A DNA stretch of 64,000 nucleotides, from the NCBI GenBank assembly GCA_028752905.1, contig JAQNBH010000156.1, positions 434,001 to 498,000 on the forward strand. The letters run 5' to 3'. The DNA is from Cladorhizidae sp. MBARI D1340-BT2 (taxonomy: Eukaryota > Porifera > Demospongiae > Poecilosclerida > Cladorhizidae). This document shows positions 41,807 through 52,282 of the stretch, in pieces. Position numbers and translations under genes: made by a program. Every line of letters begins with the position of its first letter. Position 1 is the stretch's first letter. The notes under the pieces were generated by a model. The model ran no database searches. It worked only from the letters and a program-made list of their open reading frames with translations, and was not told the DNA's origin.

Positions 41807-44800
41807 CATGTTTAGCATCAAGTAAGAGTACAATTCATAACTGCCCTAATTAACAAGACCAAAGTCCCAGATTTTGTCAACTGATAGAGAAGGCCCTTAT
41901 CTGCAACATGTCAACAGATTATCAATAAATGTAGTGGTTTTTCACTGGCAGGCCACCGCTTTGGCAACTGGAAAACGCCAGGAAAGATCGCAAACCTTAC
42001 CACTTCAAATCACCATAACTTGCTAATACTTAGAGTACTCAAAATTTTGGCACGTACAAAAGACAGATAATTAGAAGGGCTATCCGGTGATATAAAAATT
42101 ATCTTTTTTGGGTAAAGTGTAGAAAAGTTATGAGCTATACGGCAAAATAACAAGATTTTTGGGGGGAAAATGAGAAACATATAGACCAAATTAGGGCAAA
42201 TATCAAGATAGAGAACACATAATGAAACCTATCATTCGAATCATATCAAGTCCATTACAGTGAAGTTTGCAGAATATTATGGATGTTTGATATCAACAGA
42301 GAGCACAGGGAGAGACCTATCTTAATAGCTGTATATCAAGTTTATACAGTGAAGTGTGGAGAATCTATGAAGCTAACCTGTTTAGCATCAAGATAGAGAA
42401 CACATAGAGAAACCTATCTTGTGATTCTATGTATGCAGAATACACGGATGTTTGGTATCAAGAGAGAGAACAGAGAGAGGCCTACCTTTAGAGCTATATA
42501 TCAAGTCTATTCAGTGAAGTGTGGAGAATCTATGAAGCTAACATGTTTAGCTCAAGATAGAGAACACTGAGAGATACCTATCTTGCAAGTCCATTACAGT
42601 GAAGTGTGCAGAATATATGGATGTTTGGTATCAAGAGAGAGCACTTAGAGAGTCCTATCTTAATAGCTATACATCAAGTCTATTCAGTGAAGTGTGGATA
42701 ATCTACGAAGCTAACATGTTTAGCATCAAGTAAGAGTACAATTCATAACTGCCCTAATTAACAAGACCAAAGTCCCAGATTTTGTCAACTGATAGAGAAG
42801 GCCCTTATCTGCAACAAGTCAACAGATTATCAATAAATGTAGTGGTTTTTCACTGGCAGGCCACCGCTTTGGCAACTGGAAAACGCCAGGAAAGATCGCA
42901 AACCTTACCACTTCAAATCACCATAACTTGCTAATACTTAGAGTACTCAAAATTTTGGCACGTACAAAAGACAGATAATTAGAAGGGCTATCCGGTGATA
43001 TAAAAATTATCTTTTTTGGGTAAAGTGTAGAAATGTTATGAGCTTTACGGCAAAATAACAAGATTTTTGGGGGAAAAATGAGAAACATATAGACCAAATT
43101 AGGGCAAATATCAAGATAGAGAACACATAATGAAACCTATCATTCGAATCATATCAAGTCCATTACAGTGAAGTGTGCAGAATATTATGGATGTTTGATA
43201 TCAACAGAGAGCACAGGGAGAGACCTATCTTAATAGCTATATATCAAGTTTATACAGTGAAGTGTGGAGAATCTATGAAGCTAACCTGTTTAGCATCAAG
43301 ATAGAGAACACATAGAGAAACCTATCTTGTGATTCTATGTATGCAGAATATACGGATGTTTGGTATCAAGAGAGAGAACAGAGAGAGGCCTACCTTTAGA
43401 GCTATATATCAAGTCTATTCAGTGAAGTGTGGAGAATCTATGAAGCTAACATGTTTAGCTCAAGATAGAGAACACTGAGAGATACCTATCTTGCAAGTCC
43501 ATACAGTGAAGTGTGCAGAATATATGGATGTTTGGTATCAAGAGAGAGCACTTAGAGAGTCCTATCTTAATAGCTATACATCAAGTCTATTCAGTGAAGT
43601 GTGGATAATCTACGAAGCTAACATGTTTAGCATCAAGTAAGAGTACAATTCATAACTGCCCTAATTAACAAGACCAAAGTCCCAGATTTTGTCAACTGAT
43701 AGAGAAGGCCCTTATCTGCAACATGTCAACAGATTATCAATAAATGTAGTGGTTTTTCACTGGCAGGCCACCGCTTTGGCAACTGGAAAACGCCAGGAAA
43801 GATCGCAAACCTTACCACTTCAAATCACCATAACTTGCTAATACTTAGAGTACTCAAAATTTTGGCACGTACAAAAGACAGATAATTAGAAGGGCTATCC
43901 GGTGATATAAAAATTATCTTTTTTGGGTAAAGTGTAGAAAAGTTATGAGCTATACGGCAAAATAACAAGATTTTTGGGGGGAAAATGAGAAACATATAGA
44001 CCAAATTAGGGCAAATATCAAGATAGAGAACACATAATGAAACCTATCATTCGAATCATATCAAGTCCATTACAGTGAAGTTTGCAGAATATTATGGATG
44101 TTTGATATCAACAGAGAGCACAGGGAGAGACCTATCTTAATAGCTGTATATCAAGTTTATACAGTGAAGTGTGGAGAATCTATGAAGCTAACCTGTTTAG
44201 CATCAAGATAGAGAACACATAGAGAAACCTATCTTGTGATTCTATGTATGCAGAATACACGGATGTTTGGTATCAAGAGAGAGAACAGAGAGAGGCCTAC
44301 CTTTAGAGCTATATATCAAGTCTATTCAGTGAAGTGTGGAGAATCTATGAAGCTAACATGTTTAGCTCAAGATAGAGAACACTGAGAGATACCTATCTTG
44401 CAAGTCCATTACAGTGAAGTGTGCAGAATATATGGATGTTTGGTATCAAGAGAGAGCACTTAGAGAGTCCTATCTTAATAGCTATACATCAAGTCTATTC
44501 AGTGAAGTGTGGATAATCTACGAAGCTAACATGTTTAGCATCAAGTAAGAGTACAATTCATAACTGCCCTAATTAACAAGACCAAAGTCCCAGATTTTGT
44601 CAACTGATAGAGAAGGCCCTTATCTGCAACAAGTCAACAGATTATCAATAAATGTAGTGGTTTTTCACTGGCAGGCCACCGCTTTGGCAACTGGAAAACG
44701 CCAGGAAAGATCGCAAACCTTACCACTTCAAATCACCATAACTTGCTAATACTTAGAGTACTCAAAATTTTGGCACGTACAAAAGACAGATAATTAGAAG

Positions 44801-45437
44801 GGCTATCCGGTGATATAAAAATGATCTTTTTGGGGTAAAGTGTAGAAAAGTTATGAGCTTTACGGCAAAATAACAAGATTTTTGGGGGGAAAATGAGAAA
44901 CATATAGACCAAATTAGGGCAAATATCAAGATAGAGAACACATAATGAAACCTATCATTCGAATCATATCAAGTCCATTACAGTGAAGTGTGCAGAATAT
45001 TATGGATGTTTGATATCAACAGAGAGCACAGGGAGAGACCTATCTTAATAGCTGTATATCAAGTTTATACAGTGAAGTGTGGAGAATCTATGAAGCTAAC
45101 CTGTTTAGCATCAAGATAGAGAACACATAGAGAAACCTATCTTGTGATTCTATGTATGCAGAATATACGGATGTTTGGTATCAAGAGAGAGAACAGAGAG
45201 AGGCCTACCTTTAGAGCTATATATCAAGTCTATTCAGTGAAGTGTGGAGAATCTATGAAGCTAACATGTTTAGCTCAAGATAGAGAACACTGAGAGATAC
45301 CTATCTTGCAAGTCCATTACAGTGAAGTGTGCAGAATATATGGATGTTTGGTATCAAGAGAGAGCACTTAGAGAGTCCTATCTTAATAGCTATACATCAA
45401 GTCTATTCAGTGAAGTGTGGAAAATCTACGAAGCTAA
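41807..45437 (+). repeat. Two-unit (1815 bp) duplication within the satellite
   Basis: Three rare variants pair at 1815 bp: GAGCTATACGGC at about 42132 and 43947, GTGAAGTTTGC at 42260 and 44075, and GAATACACGGATG at about 42440 and 44255. The units between carry the common forms, so a two-unit block was copied. Confidence 0.7.
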
Positions 45438-48400
45438 CATGTTTAGCATCAAGTAAGAGTACAATTCATAACTGCCCTAATTAACAAGACCAAAGTCCCA
45501 GATTTTGTCAACTGATAGAGAAGGCCCTTATCTGCAACAAGTCAACAGATTATCAATAAATGTAGTGGTTTTTTACTGGCAGGCCACCGCTTTGGCAACT
45601 GGAAAACGCCAGGAAAGATCGCAAACCTTACCACTTCAAATCACCATAACTTGCTAATACTTAGAGTACTCAAAATTTTGGCACGTACAAAAGACAGATA
45701 ATTAGAAGGGCTATCCGGTGATATAAAAATTATCTTTTTTGGGTAAAGTGTAGAAAAGTTATGAGCTTTACGGCAAAATAACAAGATTTTTGGGGGGAAA
45801 ATGAGAAACATATAGACCAAATTAGGGAAAATATCAAGATAGAGAACACATAATGAAACCTATCATTCGAATCATATCAAGTCCATTACAGTGAAGTGTG
45901 CAGAATATTATGGATGTTTGATATCAACAGAGAGCACAGGGAGAGACCTATCTTAATAGCTATATATCAAGTTTATACAGTGAAGTGTGGAGAATCTATG
46001 AAGCTAACCTGTTTAGCATCAAGATAGAGAACACATAGAGAAACCTATCTTGTGATTCTATGTATGCAGAATATACGGATGTTTGGTATCAAGAGAGAGA
46101 ACAGAGAGAGGCCTACCTTTAGAGCTATATATCAAGTCTATTCAGTGAAGTGTGGAGAATCTATGAAGCTAACATGTTTAGCTCAAGATAGAGAACACTG
46201 AGAGATACCCATCTTGCAAGTCCATTACAGTGAAGTGTGCAGAATATATGGATGTTTGGTATCAAGAGAGAGCACTTAGAGAGTCCTATCTTAATAGCTA
46301 TACATCAAGTCTATTCAGTGAAGTGTGGATAATCTACGAAGCTAACATGTTTAGCATCAAGTAAGAGTACAATTCATAACTGCCCTAATTAACAAGACCA
46401 AAGTCCCAGATTTTGTCAACTGATAGAGAAGGCCCTTATCTGCAACAAGTCAACAGATTATCAATAAATGTAGTGGTTTTTCACTGGCAGGCCACCGCTT
46501 TGGCAACTGGAAAACGCCAGGAAAGATCGCAAACCTTACCACTTCAAATCACCATAACTTGCTAATACTTAGAGTACTCAAAATTTTGGCACGTACAAAA
46601 GACAGATAATTAGAAGGGCTATCCGGTGATATAAAAATTATCTTTTTTGGGTAAAGTGTAGAAAAGTTATGAGCTTTACGGCAAAATAACAAGATTTTTG
46701 GGGGGGAAATGAGAAACATATAGACCAAATTAGGGCAAATATCAAGATAGAGAACACATAATGAAACCTATCATTCGAATCATATCAAGTCCATTACAGT
46801 GAAGTGTGCAGAATATTATGGATGTTTGATATCAACAGAGAGCACAGGGAGAGACCTATCTTAATAGCTATATATCAAGTTTATACAGTGAAGTGTGGAG
46901 AATCTATGAAACTAACCTGTTTAGCATCAAGATAGAGAACACATAGAGAAACCTATCTTGTGATTCTATATATGCAGAATATACGGATGTTTGGTATCAA
47001 GAGAGAGAACAGAGAGAGGCCTACCTTTAGAGCTGTATATCAAGTCTATTCAGTGAAGTGTGGAGAATCTATGAAGCTAACATGTTTAGCTCAAGATAGA
47101 GAACACTGAGAGATACCTATCTTGCAAGTCCATTACAGTGAAGTGTGCAGAATATATGGATGTTTGGTATCAAGAGAGAGCACTTAGAGAGTCCTATCTT
47201 AATAGCTATACATCAAGTCTATTCAGTGAAGTGTGGATAATCTACGAAGCTAACATGTTTAGCATCAAGTAAGAGTACAATTCATAACTGCCCTAATTAA
47301 CAAGACCAAAGTCCCAGATTTTGTCAACTGATAGAGAAGGCCCTTATCTGCAACAAGTCAACAGATTATCAATAAATGTAGTGGTTTTTCACTGGCAGGC
47401 CACCGCTTTGGCAACTGGAAAACGCCAGGAAAGATCGCAAACCTTACCACTTCAAATCACCATAACTTGCTAATACTTAGAGTACTCAAAATTTTGGCAC
47501 GTACAAAAGATAGATAATTAGAAGGGCTATCCGGTGATATAAAAATTATCTTTTTTGGGTAAAGTGTAGAAAAGTTATGAGCTTTACGGCAAAATAACAA
47601 GATTTTTGGGGGGGAAATGAGAAACATATAGACTAAATTAGGGCAAATATCAAGATAGAGAACACATAATGAAACCTATCATTCGAATCATATCAAGTCC
47701 ATTACAGTGAAGTGTGCAGAATATTATGGATGTTTGGTATCAACAGAGAGCACAGGGAGAGACCTATCTTAATAGCTGTATATCAAGTTTATACAGTGAA
47801 GTGTGGAGAATCTATGAAGCTAACCTGTTTAGCATCAAGATAGAGAACACATAGAGAAACCTATCTTGTGATTCTATGTATGCAGAATATACGGATGTTT
47901 GGTATCAAGAGAGAGAACAGAGAGAGGCCTACCTTTAGAGCTATATATCAAGTCTATTCAGTGAAGTGTGGAGAATCTATGAAGCTAACATGTTTAGCTC
48001 AAGATAGAGAACACTGAGAGATACCTATCTTGCAAGTCTATTACAGTGAAGTGTGCAGAATATATGGATGTTTGGTATCAAGAGAGAGCACTTAGAGAGT
48101 CCTATCTTAATAGCTATACATCAAGTCTATTCAGTGAAGTGTGGATAATCTACGAAGCTAACATGTTTAGCATCAAGTAAGAGTACAATTCATAACTGCC
48201 CTAATTAACAAGACCAAAGTCCCAGATTTTGTCAACTGATAGAGAAGGCCCTTATCTGCAACAAGTCAACAGATTATCAATAAATGTAGTGGTTTTTTAC
48301 TGGCAGGCCACCGCTTTGGCAACTGGAAAACGCCAGGAAAGATCGCAAACCTTACCACTTCAAATCACCATAACTTGCTAATACTTAGAGTACTCAAAAT

Positions 48401-50884
48401 TTTGGCACGTACAAAAGACAGATAATTAGAAGGGCTATCCGGTGATATAAAAATTATCTTTTTTGGGTAAAGTGTAGAAAAGTTATGAGCTTTACGGCAA
48501 AATAACAAGATTTTGGGGGGGAAAATGAGAAACATATAGACCAAATTAGGGCAAATATCAAGATAGAGAACACATAATGAAACCTATCATTCGAATCATA
48601 TCAAGTCCATTACAGTGAAGTGTGCAGAATATTATGGATGTTTGATATCAACAGAGAGCACAGGGAGAGACCTATCTTAATAGCTATATATCAAGTTTAT
48701 ACAGTGAAGTGTGGAGAATCTATGAAGCTAACCTGTTTAGCATCAAGATAGAGAACACATAGAGAAACCTATCTTGTGATTCTATGTATGCAGAATATAC
48801 GGATGTTTGGTATCAAGAGAGAGAACAGAGAGAGGCCTACCTTTAGAGCTATATATCAAGTCTATTCAGTGAAGTGTGGAGAATCTATGAAGCTAACATG
48901 TTTAGCTCAAGATAGAGAACACTGAGAGATACCTATCTTGCAAGTCCATTACAGTGAAGTGTGCAGAATATATGGATGTTTGGTATCAAGAGAGAGCACT
49001 TAGAGAGTCCTATCTTAATAGCTATACATCAAGTCTATTCAGTGAAGTGTGGATAATCTACGAAGCTAACATGTTTAGCATCAAGTAAGAGTACAATTCA
49101 TAACTGCCCTAATTAACAAGACCAAAGTCCCAGATTTTGTCAACTGATAGAGAAGGCCCTTATCTGCAACAAGTCAACAGATTATCAATAAATGTAGTGG
49201 TTTTTCACTGGCAGGCCACCGCTTTGGCAACTGGAAAACGCCAGGAAAGATCGCAAACCTTACCACTTCAAATCACCATAACTTGCTAATACTTAGAGTA
49301 CTCAAAATTTTGGCACGTATAAAAGACAGATAATTAGAAGGGCTATCCGGTGATATAAAAATTATCTTTTTTGGGTAAAGTGTAGAAAAGTTATGAGCTT
49401 TACGGCAAAATAACAAGATTTTTGGGGGGGAAATGAGAAACATATAGACCAAATTAGGGCAAATATCAAGATAGAGAACACATAATGAAACCTATCATTC
49501 GAATCATATCAAGTCCATTACAGTGAAGTGTGCAGAATATTATGGATGTTTGATATCAACAGAGAGCACAGGGAGAGACCTATCTTAATAGCTATATATC
49601 AAGTTTATACAGTGAAGTGTGGAGAATCTATGAAACTAACCTGTTTAGCATCAAGATAGAGAACACATAGAGAAACCTATCTTGTGATTCTATGTATGCA
49701 GAATATACGGATGTTTGGTATCAAGAGAGAGAACAGAGAGAGGCCTACCTTTAGAGCTGTATATCAAGTCTATTCAGTGAAGTGTGGAGAATCTATGAAG
49801 CTAACATGTTTAGCTCAAGATAGAGAACACTGAGAGATACCTATCTTGCAAGTCCATTACAGTGAAGTGTGCAGAATATATGGATGTTTGGTATCAAGAG
49901 AGAGCACTTAGAGAGTCCTATCTTAATAGCTATACATCAAGTCTATTCAGTGAAGTGTGGATAATCTACGAAGCTAACATGTTTAGCATCAAGTAAGAGT
50001 ACAATTCATAACTGCCCTAATTAACAAGACCAAAGTCCCAGATTTTGTCAACTGATAGAGAAGGCCCTTATCTGCAACAAGTCAACAGATTATCAATAAA
50101 TGTAGTGGTTTTTCACTGGCAGGCCACCGCTTTGGCAACTGGAAAACGCCAGGAAAGATCGCAAACCTTACCACTTCAAATCACCATAACTTGCTAATAC
50201 TTAGAGTACTCAAAATTTTGGCACGTACAAAAGATAGATAATTAGAAGGGCTATCCGGTGATATAAAAATTATCTTTTTGGGGTAAAGTGTAGAAAAGTT
50301 ATGAGCTTTACGGCAAAATAACAAGATTTTTGGGGGGAAAATGAGAAACATATAGACCAAATTAGGGCAAATATCAAGATAGAGAACACATAATGAAACC
50401 TATCATTCGAATCATATCAAGTCCATTACAGTGAAGTTTGCAGAATATTATGGATGTTTGATATCAACAGAGAGCACAGGGAGAGACCTATCTTAATAGC
50501 TATATATCAAGTTTATACAGTGAAGTGTGGAGAATCTATGAAGCTAACCTGTTTAGCATCAAGATAGAGAACACATAGAGAAACCTATCTTGTGATTCTA
50601 TGTATGCAGAATATACGGATGTTTGGTATCAAGAGAGAGAACAGAGAGAGGCCTACCTTTAGAGCTATATATCAAGTCTATTCAGTGAAGTGTGGAGAAT
50701 CTATGAAGCTAACATGTTTAGCTCAAGATAGAGAACACTGAGAGATACCTATCTTGCAAGTCCATACAGTGAAGTATGCAGAATATATGGATGTTTGGTA
50801 TCAAGAGAGAGCACTTAGAGAGTCCTATCTTAATAGCTATACATCAAGTCTATTCAGTGAAGTGTGGATAATCTACGAAGCTAA
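45438..50884 (+). repeat. Three-unit (2724 bp) duplication at the right end of the satellite
   Basis: Variants recur 2724 bp apart, which is three 908 bp units: GGTTTTTTACTGG at 45567 and 48291, TGAAACTAACC at 46908 and 49632, GAGCTGTATATCAAGTC at about 47030 and 49754, and AGATAGATAATTAG at about 47508 and 50232. This is the last repeat block before the array ends at 50908. Confidence 0.65.
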
Positions 50885-50908
50885 CATGTTTAGCATCAAG
50901 TAAGAGTA

Positions 50909-51430
50909 GCTGAGAAAAATGAGAGATAAAAAACACATCTCATGGTATATATATATTTCTTGGCAATTCTTCATCTGATGTTTGTCAAAAGTTATAGAAG
51001 TTCTAAAACTGCTAGGGCGTTAGAGTAGTAGGCATCTAGGGCTAGAGGCTCCTATTGATGACAAGTACAAACTTTGGCTTTCTATTTCAAAAAGGTTGTG
51101 ATAAATAACTGAATACAGAAAAAATATGGTGATCTTGGTGGTCTTGGCTTCAGTTCAGGTTCTCGAGAGTGGCTCCCCAGCAGCCAGGGAAGTCCATTCC
51201 GATTCAACTGCTAACATTCTGGTGCCAGGCAGCGCAATGAAAAGTACAAGTAGTCGGAGATTCTGTGTTTGTGTTTTAACCGCTTCACCGCATAGAAGCG
51301 CGAGAGTGAGTGACCGTCGCGTTAATAATTATTAAAACTCAACCGTTGACTCTACATATTCAAAACTTACCGTAAATGTGCACGATGGACTGTTCTATTT
51401 CACCAAAAAATTTAAGAACCGTAGCACGTA
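50909..51430. other. Unique sequence next to the satellite edge; no gene supported
   Basis: At 50908 the last satellite unit stops inside the sequence GTAAGAGTA and unrelated DNA starts. The stretch includes a short TA run (about 50946-50957). A CpG-containing part around 51220-51330 holds a small perfect stem, CGCTTC at 51281-51286 with GAAGCG at 51296-51301. A possible open frame of 69 codons at 51126-51335 has no recognisable motif. The DNA just before 51472 may be the promoter of the next candidate gene. Confidence 0.5.
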
Positions 51431-51438
51431 GGTAACTG

Positions 51439-51446
51439 TGACGTCA
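51439..51446. promoter_or_regulatory. CRE-like palindrome TGACGTCA
   Basis: A perfect 8 bp cAMP-response-element palindrome lies 25 bp upstream of the ATG at 51472. Full CRE sites close to transcription starts are a known feature of animal promoters bound by CREB/ATF factors. Here it is supported by position and sequence only, and an 8 bp match can occur by chance. Confidence 0.4.
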
Positions 51447-51471
51447 AACAATTTTGAATTCAAGCAAAATA

Positions 51472-52282
51472 ATGGCTGAAATATTTGATCGTGCTCGCGT
51501 GTTAGAGCTGTTGTTTGATGGCGGTTTCGACCTCTCTGACTATGATAGAGATGAAGATGATGAAGGTCAAGTGTCTTCCTTCCTTGGTGATGAGGTATTA
51601 GACCCTAAGGAGTTGGCAGCTTTTTGTCCAGAGCTTCAACTTCAACTCCTCAGGATGTTGGACCAAACACTTCAAGTGCCAGTGCTTCTGATGGAGTTTT
51701 ATGACTCCTGATGAAGAGTATGAGTTGCTTGGTAAGTATGAGTAGATATCTATAGAATGGAATATAATATTTGAGCTATCAAGAGACATAATAAGCCAGA
51801 AATATATATCACTAGGTTATAAAGTTCCTAGTTATAAAGTTCACTAGGTTGTAAAGTTCATAATAATAATCTTTTATATAGGTTTAGCCACTGATCTTGA
51901 ATCTGCTGAATCTCTGAGTGATCCTGCAAACTCTCCTCCGAGTGGTCCTGCAAACTCGCCCCCAATTGCTTCTCCTACCATCTTCTCCTTCATTTGATGT
52001 AGTTCCATCTTCTGACTCAGAAGTATCACTGTTACCTTCTGATCGCTGAGACAGGGGGCGTGTTGGATGCCGAGGCCGAGGAAAAGGCCAAGGAAGAGGA
52101 AAAAGCCAAGGAAGAGGAAAAGGCCAAGGAAGAGGAAAAGGCCAAGGAAGAGGAAAAAGCCAAGGAAGAGGTAAAGGCCAAGGAAGGCCAAGGAAGAGGA
52201 AAAGGCCAAGGAAGAGGAAAAAGCCAAGGAAGAGGAAAAGGCCAAGGAAGAGGAAAAGGCCAAGGAAGAAGTCGAGGCCAGA
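51472..52282 (+). pseudogene. Unidentified two-exon gene start with acidic N-terminus and Gly/Arg-rich repeat; frame broken
   Basis: Exon 1 starts with ATG at 51472 in good context (AATAATGG) and reads MAEIFDRARVLELLFDGG, then an Asp/Glu-rich segment. It ends at a strong donor, GGTAAGT (GT at 51732). Exon 2 begins after TATATAG at 51882 and ends at a GTAAG donor at 52283. Continuous protein is not obtained. Moving from the first frame to the Ser/Thr-rich frame (STSTPQDVGPNTSSASASDG) and then to MTPDEEYELLG needs one extra base in each of two T runs (51621-51625 and 51697-51700). In exon 2 a further shift near 51974 and a TGA near 52045 precede the Gly-Arg-Gly-Lys-Gly-Gln repeat. An acidic start followed by an RG-rich tract recalls the N-terminal regions of some piggyBac-type transposases, but I see no catalytic domain and the identity stays open. 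It could be a live gene with sequencing indels. Confidence 0.4.
52075..52271 (+). repeat. 18 bp tandem repeat (GCCAAGGAAGAGGAAAAG)
   Basis: About ten to eleven copies of an 18 bp purine-rich unit, with AAAGCC and AAGGCC variants alternating and an irregular spot at about 52168-52200 where the phase shifts. Because 18 is a multiple of three, one frame gives Gly-Arg-Gly-Lys-Gly-Gln repeats and another gives Glu-Glu-Lys-Ala-Lys-Glu repeats. The opposite strand gives Leu/Phe/Pro-rich repeats. Only the Gly/Arg frame joins the upstream exon-like sequence. Long open frames on the minus strand here are a by-product of the repeat. Confidence 0.85.

Larger units (their letters stand above)
1..50908. 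repeat. Satellite array of ~907 bp units (56 full copies)
   Basis: One repeat fills the first 50.9 kb. Using the word CATGTTTAGCATCAAGTAAG as an anchor, I find it at 101, 1004, 1907, 2815, 3722, 4622, 5530 and onward to 49978 and 50885, 57 occurrences in all. This gives 56 complete periods averaging about 907 bp. Unit lengths are 903, 906, 907 or 908 bp, with a single 900 bp unit (3722-4621) caused by a small deletion near 4410. All units run in the same direction and differ at only a few sites, so the array is young or strongly homogenised. The left end lies outside the window and the right end is a sharp cut at 50908. Every reading frame of any length meets stops in most units, so I see no protein-coding role. 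A centromeric, pericentromeric or other heterochromatic location is plausible but cannot be shown from sequence. Confidence 0.98.

Noticed and set aside
1..50908. CRISPR array or rDNA spacer as an explanation of the repeats
   Set aside because: The repeat is ~907 bp head to tail with no variable spacers, and no rRNA-like sequence occurs in or next to it.
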